Assembly: GCF_016765655.2 (NCBI RefSeq)
Contig: NZ_CP086106.1
Location: 466,001-530,000 of the forward strand
Reading direction: 5' to 3'
Source: Skermanella mucosa
Lineage (GTDB): Bacteria; Pseudomonadota; Alphaproteobacteria; Azospirillales; Azospirillaceae
Length of the DNA: 64,000 bases
Shown here: piece by piece, positions 9,233 to 18,211 of the stretch
Layout: every line of letters starts with the position of its first letter
Position numbering within the stretch: position 1 is the stretch's first letter
Notes under the pieces: model-generated
Seen by the model: only the letters and a program-made list of their open reading frames with translations
The model's database searches: none
Told to the model about the DNA's origin: nothing
Program-made: the position numbers and the translations under genes

Positions 9233-10208
9233 TCGGCCCGAGCAGCCGGCCGCGCGTTTCGGCGTCCAGGAAGGCCGCTTCCAGCGCCGTCACCGTCGCA
9301 TTGCGCAGGTACTCCTCACCCCAGCCGAACGCCTCCGCCGCGACCTCGTATTCGCCGCCCAGGGTGGTCGCGAAATAGGGCGGGTCGTCGCTGTTCAGCG
9401 TGACGGCGCAGCCGGCCGCGCGCAGGCGGTCCAGCGGGTGGTCGGCGTAGGAGCCGTACACCGCGGTGCGGATGTTGCTGGTCGGGCAGACCTCCAGCAC
9501 GATGCCCTCGCCGGCGATCCGGCGGATCAGGTCGGCGTCCTCGATCGAGCGGACGCCGTGGCCGATCCGGCTGACCGGCAGGTGGTCCAGGGCGTCGCGC
9601 ACGCTCTCCGGCCCGGCGGACTCGCCGGCATGGACGGTGCAGCCCAGGCCGGCGTCGTTCCGGGCGATGGTGAAGACCGGGGCGAAATCGGCGGCGGACA
9701 GGTGGTTCTCGTCGCCGCCCATGCCGAAGCCGGTCAGCAGCGGGTGCCGGTGCCGGGCGCAGGCTCTGGCGACCTCCAGCCCGCGCTCGACGCCGAAATG
9801 GCGCACGCAGGTGACGATCAGCCGGGCCTCGATGCCGAAATCGGCGCGGGCGTCCTCGAACCCCTGGACGATGCCGTCCAGGTGGTCCTGGAACGACAGG
9901 CCGGCCATCCTCGCGTGGTCGGGCGACGACATCACCTCCACATAGACGGCGCCCTCGGCGGCGCAGCGGCGCAGGTAATCGTATGTGACGTCGCGATAGT
10001 CCCGCGCGGTGCGGATCGCGGACGCGGCGTCGTCGTAGACCTTCAGGAAATGCAGGAAGTCGGTCCAGGCGAAGTGGCCCGCCTCCGTGAAGAGCCCAGG
10101 CGGCAGGGCCATGCCGTTGCGCTCCGCCAGCGCCCGGACCAGCTCCGGCGTGGCGGTCCCTTCCAGATGGACGTGAAGCTCGGCCTTGGGAATACCCGGC
10201 ATGGTCAT
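9165..10208 (-). CDS. add: Adenosine deaminase
   Basis: Hydrolyses adenosine (or deoxyadenosine) to inosine plus ammonia in the cytosol. The 347-residue chain has the zinc site AELHVHLEG near the N-terminus, GFGMGGDE, the catalytic HAGE, IGHG, PTSN and LNSDDP, all in the family order. The start overlaps the preceding EamA gene as ATGA. It is the last gene of the leftward nucleoside salvage operon and feeds inosine to the purine nucleoside phosphorylase. Adenine deaminase is a related possibility because both share this fold; the operon favours adenosine. Confidence 0.92.
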   Translation of the reverse strand: MTMPGIPKAELHVHLEGTATPELVRALAERNGMALPPGLFTEAGHFAWTDFLHFLKVYDDAASAIRTARDYRDVTYDYLRRCAAEGAVYVEVMSSPDHARMAGLSFQDHLDGIVQGFEDARADFGIEARLIVTCVRHFGVERGLEVARACARHRHPLLTGFGMGGDENHLSAADFAPVFTIARNDAGLGCTVHAGESAGPESVRDALDHLPVSRIGHGVRSIEDADLIRRIAGEGIVLEVCPTSNIRTAVYGSYADHPLDRLRAAGCAVTLNSDDPPYFATTLGGEYEVAAEAFGWGEEYLRNATVTALEAAFLDAETRGRLLGPIKSAGSPAAGRPNGGHGPGSGR

Positions 10209-11125
10209 GGCACCACGGCTTTCTCTGTGGCTTCGATGACCGGCCGGGGCTGCCGGCGGGTCTCCCGGTGAAGGATATAGAGGCCGCTGGCCGAGACGAT
10301 CAGGGCGCCGGTGATCACCGCCGAGGTCGGCACGTCGGCGAACACCAGGTAACCGAACAGGACTGCCCAGATCATCGCCGTGTACTCGAACGGCGCCAGC
10401 ACGGCGGCGGGGGCCGAGCGGAAGGCCTGGGTCATCATGATCTGCGCGACGCCGCCCAGGATGCCGACGGCCGCCAGCAGGCCGAACCCGGGCAGGTCGG
10501 GCGTCCGCCAGTCCGCGGCCATGCCGATCGCCCCGACCGCGACGCCGGTCAGCGTGAAGTAGCAGACGATCGCCGCATTGGTCTCGGTCCGGCTCAGCTT
10601 CCGCACGAAGATCATGGCGAAGGCGTAGAACACGGCCCCCAGCAGCGGCACCAGCGCCACCGGGGTGAACATGCCGCTGCCGGGCTGGAGCATCACGACG
10701 ACACCGAGGAAGCCGACCCCGACGGCGCTCCAGCGGCGCCAGCCGACATGTTCGCCCAGCATCGGGCCGGACAGCGCCGTCAGGAACAGCGGCCCCGCGA
10801 AATGGATCGCGTAGACGTCGGCCAGCGGCATGTGCTTGAAGGCATAGAAGAAGCAGACCAGCGCGCTGGCGCCGACCAGCGACCGCAGCACGTGCCCGCC
10901 CGGACGGGACGTCCGCAGCAGGCGGATGCCGCCCGAGGTCGCCACCAGCACGCAGAGCGGCAGCAGGCCGAACACCGAGCGGAAGAACACGATCTGGAAC
11001 GTGCCGTAGCTGGCCGACAGCCACTTGATCAGCACGTCCATCACGGCGAAGGCCACCAGCGCCAGGGTCAGCAGGCAGATCCCGCGCAGGATCTCCCCCT
11101 GGGCGCTTCCTGTTTCCCGGGCCAC
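10205..11125 (-). CDS. EamA/DMT-family membrane transporter
   Basis: A 306-residue protein with about ten membrane helices in two repeated EamA halves (LVALVAFAVMDVLIKWL in the first, ILGGVAQIMMTQAFRSAP in the second). DMT proteins usually export metabolites. The gene lies between deoA and add, four bases into add, so it may move a nucleobase, nucleoside or sugar product; the substrate cannot be read from sequence. Confidence 0.88.
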   Translation of the reverse strand: MARETGSAQGEILRGICLLTLALVAFAVMDVLIKWLSASYGTFQIVFFRSVFGLLPLCVLVATSGGIRLLRTSRPGGHVLRSLVGASALVCFFYAFKHMPLADVYAIHFAGPLFLTALSGPMLGEHVGWRRWSAVGVGFLGVVVMLQPGSGMFTPVALVPLLGAVFYAFAMIFVRKLSRTETNAAIVCYFTLTGVAVGAIGMAADWRTPDLPGFGLLAAVGILGGVAQIMMTQAFRSAPAAVLAPFEYTAMIWAVLFGYLVFADVPTSAVITGALIVSASGLYILHRETRRQPRPVIEATEKAVVP

Positions 11126-11128
11126 CGT

Positions 11129-12451
11129 CTAGCGCGCCAGCCGACGGGCGATCGGCGGCACCGGCGCCGGGGCGGAGTGTCCCACGGCGAAGGCGGCGCG
11201 GACCGCGCCGGCCGCGGCCTCGGCGGCTTCCTCGGTCCTGGCATGCACGATGGCCAGCGGCGCGGCGTGCGGGCCGGTCGGCGTGCCCAGGCCCGCGACG
11301 TCGGACAGTCCGACCGCCGGGTCGATCGGGTCCTGGACGCGGGTCCGGCCGCCGCCCAGCGCCACCACCGCGACGCCCAGCGCGCGCGTGTCAACGGCGG
11401 TGACGAAACCCTCGTCGCGGATGCGGACCTCCCGCAGGAACGGCGCTTCCGCAAGGTGGATGTCGGGGTTCTCCAGCAGGTCTGCCGGACCGCCCAGCGC
11501 CGCGACCATGGCGGCGAACCGCTCCGCCGCCCTGCCGGTGGAGATCGCCTCGTCCACCATCACGCGGGCGGCGTCCGTGTCGCGCGCCAGGCCGCCCAGC
11601 ACCAGCAGCTCGGCGGAGAGGCCGGCGGTCACCTCGTACAGGCGCCCGTCATGGCCCGCTCCCGTCAGCAGGTCGATCGACTCCCGCACTTCCAAGGCGT
11701 TGCCGGCGGTGCGGCCCAGCACCTGGTTCATGTCGGTCAGCAGCGCCACCGTCGGCATGCCGGCGCCGGTGGCGACCGTGGCGATGCTGTCGGCTAGCGC
11801 CAGCGCGTCGTCGAACTCCCTCATGAAGGCGCCGGAGCCGAACTTCACGTCCATGACCAAAGCGTCCAGTCCCGCCGCCAGCTTCTTCGACAGGATCGAG
11901 GCGGTGATCAGGTCCAGCGACTCGACCGTCGCGGTGATGTCGCGGACGGCATAGACGCGCTTGTCCGCCGGCGCGAAGGCGTCGGTCGCCCCGATGATGG
12001 CGCAGCCCACGTCGCGGACCACCCGCTCCAGCGTCGGCCGGTCGGGCAGGGAGACGTATCCGGGGATGCTGTCCAGCTTGTCCAGGGTGCCCCCGGTATG
12101 GCCGAGGCCGCGGCCCGAGATCATCGGCACGAACCCGCCGCAGGCGGCGACCACGGGGGCCAGGATCAGGCTGACCTTGTCGCCGACCCCGCCGGTCGAG
12201 TGCTTGTCCAGGACCGGGCCGGGCAGGCCGAGCGGCTTCCAATCCAGTACGGTGCCGGAACGGGTCATGGCGCGGGTCAGGGCGACCCGCTCCTCCAGGC
12301 CCATCTTGCGGAAGAACACGGCCATGCAGAAGGCGGCGATCTGCCCCTCGGTCACCGACCCGGCGGTGACGCCCTCGATGAAGCCCGTGATCTCGGCGTC
12401 GGAAAGGGTGCCGCCGTCCCGCTTCTTGCGGATGATTTCCTGAGGAAGCAT
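11129..12451 (-). CDS. deoA: Thymidine phosphorylase
   Basis: Splits thymidine or deoxyuridine with phosphate to give the base and deoxyribose-1-phosphate. At 440 residues it matches the family length. The phosphate-binding [12 protein letters not shown] and the pyrimidine phosphorylase signature [18 protein letters not shown] are both present, as is the C-terminal domain ending in [10 protein letters not shown]. It lies between deoC and the EamA gene on the same strand. The product feeds deoC after isomerisation; no phosphopentomutase gene is in this window. Confidence 0.96.
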   Translation of the reverse strand: MLPQEIIRKKRDGGTLSDAEITGFIEGVTAGSVTEGQIAAFCMAVFFRKMGLEERVALTRAMTRSGTVLDWKPLGLPGPVLDKHSTGGVGDKVSLILAPVVAACGGFVPMISGRGLGHTGGTLDKLDSIPGYVSLPDRPTLERVVRDVGCAIIGATDAFAPADKRVYAVRDITATVESLDLITASILSKKLAAGLDALVMDVKFGSGAFMREFDDALALADSIATVATGAGMPTVALLTDMNQVLGRTAGNALEVRESIDLLTGAGHDGRLYEVTAGLSAELLVLGGLARDTDAARVMVDEAISTGRAAERFAAMVAALGGPADLLENPDIHLAEAPFLREVRIRDEGFVTAVDTRALGVAVVALGGGRTRVQDPIDPAVGLSDVAGLGTPTGPHAAPLAIVHARTEEAAEAAAGAVRAAFAVGHSAPAPVPPIARRLAR

Positions 12452-12467
12452 GGATCGTTCCGTATCC

Positions 12468-13232
12468 CTAATAACCGCTGGAAGGCTTCTGCCCGGTCGC
12501 GCCGTGGCCCAGGTCGGCCAGCAGCGCGTCCAGCAGCCCGCTGGCGCCGAAGCGGAAAGTGGCCGGCGTGGCCCAGCCCGGCCCCATGACGGTATCCGCC
12601 AGATGCAGGTAGGAGGTGGCCCCGGCGGTGTCGCGGATGCCGCCCGCCGCCTTGAAACCTACCGGCCGCCCGCAGTCGCGGATGACAGCCAGCAGGATCG
12701 CCGCCGCTTCCAAGGTCGCCGCCGGCTGGAGCTTGCCGGTGGAGGTCTTCAGGAAGTCGGCCCCGGCTGCCACCGCGTCGCGGCCGGCCTGCTCGATCAG
12801 GCCGGCGTCGGCCAAGCCGCCGGTCTCCAGGATCACCTTCATGAGGATCCCGTCGCCGCAGGCTTCCCGGCAGGCGCGCAGCAGGTCGTGGGGAACCGTC
12901 CGCTCCCCCGCCATGAAGGCGCGCCAGGGCAGCACCACGTCGATCTCGTCCGCCCCGGCGGCGATCGCGGCGCGGGTATCCGCGGCGACCTCGGCGGCGG
13001 GGGCGTCGCCACCCGGGAAATTGACCACGGTGGCGATGGCGACGCCCTTGTTTTCCAGAAGCCGTTTCGCGACCGGAATGAACCGCGGATAGATGCAGAC
13101 GGCGGCGACGCTGCCGGCTGGAGTCACCGCCCGCGCGCACAGCGCCGCGATCCGCTCATCGGTGTCGTCGTCGTTCAGGCTGGTCAGGTCCAGCAGGGGC
13201 AGTGCCCGTGCCGCCGCATCCACTGTCGTCAC
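12468..13232 (-). CDS. deoC: Deoxyribose-phosphate aldolase
   Basis: Class I aldolase that cleaves 2-deoxyribose-5-phosphate to acetaldehyde and glyceraldehyde-3-phosphate. The 254-residue chain resembles the E. coli-length DeoC; the Schiff-base lysine lies in the VNFPGG / KVILETG / FLKTSTGK set, with K of DFLKTSTGK as the expected catalytic residue and a C-terminal tyrosine (SSGY). The ATG overlaps the stop of the PNP gene by four bases, so translation is coupled. Confidence 0.95.
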   Translation of the reverse strand: MTTVDAAARALPLLDLTSLNDDDTDERIAALCARAVTPAGSVAAVCIYPRFIPVAKRLLENKGVAIATVVNFPGGDAPAAEVAADTRAAIAAGADEIDVVLPWRAFMAGERTVPHDLLRACREACGDGILMKVILETGGLADAGLIEQAGRDAVAAGADFLKTSTGKLQPAATLEAAAILLAVIRDCGRPVGFKAAGGIRDTAGATSYLHLADTVMGPGWATPATFRFGASGLLDALLADLGHGATGQKPSSGY

Positions 13233-14056
13233 CGGTCCAATCCTTCCAGGAATCCAACCACCAGCCGCTCCAGGTCCGCCGCCGCCGAGGCGGCCGAGCG
13301 CAGGGTCTGGTCGTGGCTGACCTCGCCGTCTCCCAGGCCAACGCCCAGGTTGGTGATGACCGCGCAGCCCACGACCGTCAACCCGCAGTGGCGGGCGACG
13401 ATGCAGTCCGGCACGGTGGACATGCCGACCGCGTCGGCGCCCAGGGCCTTCAGCATCCGGACCTCCGCCGGGGTCTCGAAGCAGGGGCCGAGCCAGGCCG
13501 CGTAGATCCCCTGGGCGAGGTCGATCCCCAGCCCCGCCGCCGTCGCGGCCAGATGCCCGGTCAGGGCGGGGTCCCAGGCGTCCTTCAGCCCGGGGAACCG
13601 GGGGCCGAATTCGTCGTCGTTGGGGCCGACCAGCGGGTTGGTGCCCTGCATGTTGATGTGGTCGGTGATCGCCATCAGCCGGCCAGGGCCGACCTCGGTC
13701 CGGAGCGACCCGGCGGCGCAGGTCAGGAACAGCGTCTCGCAGCCGGCCAGCTTCAGCGCCCGGATCGGCAGCCGGATCGCCGCAGGCCCCGCGCCCTCGT
13801 ACAGGTGGACGCGCCCCTGCATGCAGGCGACATTCTGCCCGCCCAGGGTGCCCAGCACCAGCCGCCCGGCATGGCCGTGGACGCCGGGACGCGGGAAGCC
13901 GGGCAGGTCGGCGTAGGAGATCGCGACCGCATCCGCGATCCGGTCCGCCAGCCCGCCCAGGCCGGAGCCGAGCACGATGCCGACCCGGGGCGTGAACCCC
14001 GGCGCCCGTCCCGCGATGACGGCAGCGGCATCGTGGGGAGTGGCCGCCCCTTCCAT
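13229..14056 (-). CDS. Purine nucleoside phosphorylase
   Basis: Trimeric-type PNP (275 residues) that splits inosine or guanosine with phosphate. The motifs GIVLGSGLGGLAD, HGHAGRLVLG, CMQGRVHLYEG and TNLGVGLGDGEVSH follow the family pattern; TNLGVG in place of the common TNxAAG region hints at the MTAP/PNP boundary but the overall match is PNP. The start is set by AGGGAGAG upstream; a second ATG six codons earlier overlaps the end of cdd and is less likely. It follows cdd and precedes deoC in the operon. Confidence 0.92.
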   Translation of the reverse strand: MEGAATPHDAAAVIAGRAPGFTPRVGIVLGSGLGGLADRIADAVAISYADLPGFPRPGVHGHAGRLVLGTLGGQNVACMQGRVHLYEGAGPAAIRLPIRALKLAGCETLFLTCAAGSLRTEVGPGRLMAITDHINMQGTNPLVGPNDDEFGPRFPGLKDAWDPALTGHLAATAAGLGIDLAQGIYAAWLGPCFETPAEVRMLKALGADAVGMSTVPDCIVARHCGLTVVGCAVITNLGVGLGDGEVSHDQTLRSAASAAADLERLVVGFLEGLDR

Positions 14057-14073
14057 GTCTCTCTCCCTATCCA

Positions 14074-14484
14074 TCAGAAGCTCAGGTTCTCGGGGCCGAA
14101 GGACAGCGGCAGCAGTTCCTCCAGCGTCACCGTCCGGCGCAGCCCTTCCGGCCCGCAGACATGGATCTGGACGTCCGGCGCGCAGAATTCCCGCAGGCGC
14201 TGGCGGCAGCCGCCGCACGGGGTGCAGAGCATGCCGTCGCCGGGCGTGCCGCCCATCACCACCACCTCGACGATCCGCCGGTCGCCGCCCGCGACCATCA
14301 TGCCGATGGCGCTGGCCTCGGCGCACTGGCCCTGCGGATAGGCCGCGTTCTCCACGTTGGCGGCGGCGTAGAGCCGGCCGCCGTCGGTGCGCAGGCAGGC
14401 GCCGACCGGGAAGTTGGAATAGGGCGCATAGGCCCGCCGCATCGCCTCGCGCGCCAGCGGGATCATGGTGTCGAGACTGCTCAT
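14074..14484 (-). CDS. cdd: Cytidine deaminase
   Basis: Zinc enzyme converting cytidine or deoxycytidine to uridine or deoxyuridine. At 136 residues it matches the short homotetrameric class. The first zinc cysteine and catalytic glutamate are in NVENAAYPQGQCAEASA, the other two cysteines in CTPCGGCRQRLREF. The start overlaps the preceding permease stop as ATGA. Its uridine product can be handled by the nearby pyrimidine phosphorylase only if that enzyme accepts deoxy forms. Confidence 0.96.
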   Translation of the reverse strand: MSSLDTMIPLAREAMRRAYAPYSNFPVGACLRTDGGRLYAAANVENAAYPQGQCAEASAIGMMVAGGDRRIVEVVVMGGTPGDGMLCTPCGGCRQRLREFCAPDVQIHVCGPEGLRRTVTLEELLPLSFGPENLSF

Positions 14485-15452
14485 CGTTCCTTCACGTAAG
14501 CTATGCCGCTGGCCTTCGGCGCCACCGCCTTGCCGACGAATCCCGCCAGCAGCAGCACGGTCAGCACATAGGGCAGCATCTGGATGAACTGCACCGGGAT
14601 GATCCCGATCCCGGGGATGGCGACGCCCTGGAGCCGGATCTGGACCGCGTCGGCCAGCGCGAACAGCAGGCAGGCGAACAGCGTCGGGGCCGGCCGCCAT
14701 TTGCCGAAGATCAGCGCCGCCAGCGCCAGATAACCCATCCCCGCGGTCATGTCGCGCACGAACCCCGCCCCCTGCGCGGTCGAGAGATAGGCGCCCGCCG
14801 CCCCGGTCAGCGCGCCGCAGATCACCAGCGCCTGGTAGCGCAGCCCAGCCACCGAGATCCCGGCGGTGTCCACCGCGCTGGGATTCTCGCCGACCGCCCT
14901 CAGCCGCAGCCCGAAGCGGGAGCGGTAGACCACCCAGGCCGCGGCCGGCACCGCCAGCGCCGCCGCATACACCAATATGTTATGCCCGCTGATCACCTCC
15001 CGGTAGAGGGGACCCAGCACCGGGACGGCACCGCCCAGCGTGTCGGCCAGGGGCAGGGCGATGGATTCGAACCGTTCCCCCGACTGGAGGATCGGCGTCT
15101 GGCCGCCCTGCTGGAACCAGGCGAAGGCGAGGGTGGGGGTCAGCCCGGCGACCAGGATATTGATCGCCATGCCGCTGACCACCTGGTTGCCATGGTGGGT
15201 GACCGTGGCATAGGCGTGGACCATGGACAGCAGGATGCCGGCGCCGATCGCAGCAAACAGCCCCAGCCACGGGCTCCCGGTGACGGAGGCCGCGGCGGCG
15301 GCCGCGAAGGCCCCGGCCAGCATCTTGCCTTCCAGCCCGATATCGACCACGCCGGAGCGTTCGGCGAACAGCCCGGCCAGGGCGGCCAGCACCAGCGGCG
15401 CCGCGGTCCGCACCGTGCCGTCCAGGACCGAGAGGAGGGTGAGGTAATCCAT
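14481..15452 (-). CDS. Nucleoside ABC permease (NupQ/YufQ type)
   Basis: A 323-residue inner-membrane permease with about eight helices and the family hallmark ERSGVVDIGLEGKMLAGAFAAAA near the N-terminus and NPSAVDTAGISV in the middle. Members of this BPD_transp_2 group pair with a second permease, a duplicated ATPase and a BMP lipoprotein to import nucleosides. It overlaps cdd by four bases, which ties import to salvage. The matching ATPase and binding protein are not adjacent but about 19 kb away. Confidence 0.92.
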   Translation of the reverse strand: MDYLTLLSVLDGTVRTAAPLVLAALAGLFAERSGVVDIGLEGKMLAGAFAAAAAASVTGSPWLGLFAAIGAGILLSMVHAYATVTHHGNQVVSGMAINILVAGLTPTLAFAWFQQGGQTPILQSGERFESIALPLADTLGGAVPVLGPLYREVISGHNILVYAAALAVPAAAWVVYRSRFGLRLRAVGENPSAVDTAGISVAGLRYQALVICGALTGAAGAYLSTAQGAGFVRDMTAGMGYLALAALIFGKWRPAPTLFACLLFALADAVQIRLQGVAIPGIGIIPVQFIQMLPYVLTVLLLAGFVGKAVAPKASGIAYVKER

Positions 15453-15476
15453 GGCTTGGCCTTGCCTCCCTCCGCC

Positions 15477-16628
15477 TCAGCCCGCCGCCGCCGGCCGGCG
15501 CGCGGTGCGCCGGAACAGCGCCTCGATCCGGGCCTTGAACAGGTTCTCCAGCGCGCCGGCGAACAGGATCACCAGCCCCTGGATCACCACCACCATCTCC
15601 CGGTTGATGGTGGGGAACTCGAACGCCAGCTCCGACCCGCCCTGGTACAGCGCGCCGAACAGCAGCGCCGCCAGCACGATCCCGACGGGGTGGTTGCGCC
15701 CCATCAGGGCCACCGCGATGCCGACGAACCCGACCCCGCCGGTGAAGCCCAGGATCAGCCGGTGATGCACGCCCAGCACCTCGTTCAGCCCGACGAAACC
15801 GGCCAGCGCGCCGGAGATCGCCATGGCCAGGATGATGTTGCGCGACGGCGAGATGCCGGCATAGACCGCCGCCCGCTCGTTCTGGCCGACGGTGCGGATC
15901 TCGTAGCCCCAGCGGGTGTGCCAGACGAACACCCAGACCAGCGCGCAGCAGGCCAGCGCCCAGACGAAGGACAGGTTCAGCGGCGAGTTGGGGATGTCGA
16001 TGCCGACCCGGCCCAGCGCCTCGTGCAGGAAGGGCAGCCAGGTGGACTGGTCGAACTGCCGGCTTTCCGGCGATTGCTGGCCGGGGGCGATCAGCACGTC
16101 CACCAGCAGGTAGGTCATGACCGAGGCGGCGATGAAGTTGAACATGATCGTCGTGATGACGATGTGGCTGCCGCGCTTCGCCTGGAGATAGGCCGGTATG
16201 TAGGCCCAGGCGGCACCGCCCAAGGCACCCGCCACGATCGCCACGGCCGCTACCACCGGCCACGGCATCCCGCCGAACGCCAGCCCGACCAACCCGATCG
16301 CGAGCCCGCCGATATAGGCCTGCCCCTCGCCGCCGATGTTGAACAGCCCGCAATGGAATGCCACCGACACCGCCAGCCCGGTGAAGATGAAGTTGGTGGC
16401 GTAGTACAGCGTGAAGCCGATCGCCTCCGGATAGCCGAACGAGCCGTAGAGCAGCACTTCCATCGCGGACAGCGGGTTCTCGCCGATCGCCAGGATCACG
16501 AGGCTGGAGACCACCAGCGCCGCCGCGAGGTTGAGCACCGGCAGCAGGGCGTTGTTGACCCAGCCCGGCACCTCCCCCGGCTGCCCGAATCCCTTGCCGA
16601 TGCCCGTCGCCGTCGTTCCGGATGCCAT
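15477..16628 (-). CDS. Nucleoside ABC permease (NupP/YufP type)
   Basis: A 383-residue permease partner of the downstream NupQ-type gene. It has about ten helices and the conserved NIGGEGQAYIGGLAIG and GLNEVLGVHHRLI segments. The ATG giving MASGTTATG is preferred; a longer reading frame of 36 more codons is rich in proline and arginine and is probably leader. It is the first gene of the surviving leftward salvage operon, and nothing resembling the usual upstream ATPase gene lies next to it. Confidence 0.9.
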   Translation of the reverse strand: MASGTTATGIGKGFGQPGEVPGWVNNALLPVLNLAAALVVSSLVILAIGENPLSAMEVLLYGSFGYPEAIGFTLYYATNFIFTGLAVSVAFHCGLFNIGGEGQAYIGGLAIGLVGLAFGGMPWPVVAAVAIVAGALGGAAWAYIPAYLQAKRGSHIVITTIMFNFIAASVMTYLLVDVLIAPGQQSPESRQFDQSTWLPFLHEALGRVGIDIPNSPLNLSFVWALACCALVWVFVWHTRWGYEIRTVGQNERAAVYAGISPSRNIILAMAISGALAGFVGLNEVLGVHHRLILGFTGGVGFVGIAVALMGRNHPVGIVLAALLFGALYQGGSELAFEFPTINREMVVVIQGLVILFAGALENLFKARIEALFRRTARRPAAAG

Positions 16629-16799
16629 GCCGAGCGCCTGCCCCGATCGTTCCCGTTGCCCCCGAACTTGCCCGGTTAGACCGGGCGAGGCAAGCGGGTT
16701 GGGGCGGCGGAAAGGAGACGGTCTTGAAACGGTCATATCCTTGATGGGTAGTCCCTATGTATAGTTGAACCCTGCGGCCATCGTGGGAAAGGGAAAGGC

Positions 16800-17585
16800 A
16801 TGCCAGCCGACACGCAGGGAATTCCGGAAGGGTTGATCCGCCCGGGCGGCGCGCCGCTCTATGCCCCGGACCTGTTCCGCCCGGCCTACCGCCCCGCCCG
16901 GGGCGAACGCTGGCGCCTCGACGTGGCGCCGCTCAGCCTGTGCCCCGGCTATTGGAGCGGCGTCCAGGTCGTGACCGACATGGCGGTGCTGACCCGCACC
17001 GAGGGCACCGGCGAGACCGCGGGCCTGCGCACCTGGATGTCGATGACCCCCATGGAGATCGAGAGCCAGGAGCTGGGCTGCCGCGCCGCCTTCGGCCACA
17101 CGGTGGTGATGGGCCTGGGCATGGGCTGGGCCGCCGCCAACGCGGCGCTTCGCCCGGAGGTCGCGGCGGTGACCGTGGTCGAGTTCGACCCGGAGGTCAT
17201 CGCCATGATCGAGGCGGTCGGCGTCTTCGCCCAGCTCCCGCCCGACGCCGCCGCCAAGGTCGCCGTCGTCAACGCCGACGCCCTGTCCTGGACGCCCGAA
17301 GCGCCGGCCGACACCCTGCTGGCCGACATCTGGTTGCCGCTCAACGGCGACGACCGGGTGGAGCAGGTCCGCCGCATGCGGGCCAACACCGGCGCCGCGA
17401 AGGTCTATTTCTGGGGCCAGGAAATGGTCATCGCCCGCCGCGCCCGCACCGCCGGCCTGCCCCTCGACACCGCCACGGTCGCCCGCATCGTCGCCGACCT
17501 GGACCTCCCCCTGATCGGCCCCGACCTCCCCGACTACCCCGACCGCATCGCCCGCGCGGCGGAGCGGTGGCTGAGCGAGGGGTAG
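16800..17585 (+). CDS. Spermidine-synthase-like / class I methyltransferase-fold protein
   Basis: A 261-residue soluble protein. Residues about 95-160 form a Rossmann core with the glycine-rich GHTVVMGLGMGWAAANAAL, acidic VEFDPEV after the second strand, and VVNADALSW, as in polyamine synthases and SAM methyltransferases. The aspartates needed for putrescine binding are not obvious, so a true spermidine synthase is doubtful. It diverges from the nucleoside permease gene and sits at the left border of the mobile-element zone. Confidence 0.75.
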   Translation: MPADTQGIPEGLIRPGGAPLYAPDLFRPAYRPARGERWRLDVAPLSLCPGYWSGVQVVTDMAVLTRTEGTGETAGLRTWMSMTPMEIESQELGCRAAFGHTVVMGLGMGWAAANAALRPEVAAVTVVEFDPEVIAMIEAVGVFAQLPPDAAAKVAVVNADALSWTPEAPADTLLADIWLPLNGDDRVEQVRRMRANTGAAKVYFWGQEMVIARRARTAGLPLDTATVARIVADLDLPLIGPDLPDYPDRIARAAERWLSEG

Positions 17586-17610
17586 GGGGCGCGGCCTACC
17601 CCCGGGGGGA

Positions 17611-17672
17611 TGTACGCGAATGTCATCAAATGAGGCTACGGGGCGCGTGTCTCCGGTTTGGAGTGAACTCAC
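17611..17672 (+). repeat. Short repeated segment, intact copy
   Basis: The segment beginning TGTACGCGAATGTCATCAAA and running through GGGGCGCGTG recurs about 210 bases further right, where the second copy is split by an IS (left part 17822-17840, right part 19634-19672, which continues ATCAAGTGACATGG and GGGGCACGTG). Both copies follow a run of C then G. They may be the worn ends of an older insertion element; no transposase remnant is recognisable between them. Confidence 0.6.
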
Positions 17673-17871
17673 TGCCTCGGTCGTGTAGGTGCTGGTCGCC
17701 AAACTGGCGCGGCGGGGGCTGGCGGACCGGATCTGGCGGGGGCTGATGTCAGCATTCGTCAGCATCCATGGGGGCGGAGCGCGGAAGAAACGCGACGGCG
17801 GCTCGCCCCCTCCCCCCGGGGAATGTACGCTAATGTCATCTCGACTTTGGCCATCCTAAATGGGACTTTGA

Positions 17872-18153
17872 TCAGGCCCTGATCCAGAAGAAGGGTTCCT
17901 CGGCGATGAAGTCGAGGGCGTCATCAAGGGGCATGATGGCGCCGAAGGGACCGGCGGGTCCCCAGGCGTCGCGTCGCCACCAGAGGACCTCGACCTCGTC
18001 GTCCTCGCCGGTCGGGCACAGGCGGGCGACCGGCGCGCCGGTGCGGGTGCTGACCAGCGAGTAGCCGTGACCGGCGCGCCGGGCGCGGACGCCACCTTGC
18101 GGCCAGGGGTGGGCGTGGATGCGCTGGAGCACGGGGTCGGTCTTGGCGGCCAT
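17872..18153 (-). CDS. Small passenger ORF inside the IS, unknown function
   Basis: A 93-residue protein (MAAKTDPVLQRIHAHPWPQG at the start, EEPFFWIRA at the end) lying wholly within the IS and divergent from its transposase. It contains a mid-section GEDDEVEVLWWRRDAWG with many charged and tryptophan residues. Codon use is like its neighbours and the frame is open end to end, which supports a real gene. I do not recognise the family. It may be an accessory or regulatory gene of the IS. Confidence 0.6.
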   Translation of the reverse strand: MAAKTDPVLQRIHAHPWPQGGVRARRAGHGYSLVSTRTGAPVARLCPTGEDDEVEVLWWRRDAWGPAGPFGAIMPLDDALDFIAEEPFFWIRA

Positions 18154-18211
18154 GGCGATCTCCGCGGGGCGGGACTGTTGGGTCCAACACTCCAACCGCC
18201 CGGAGGGGACC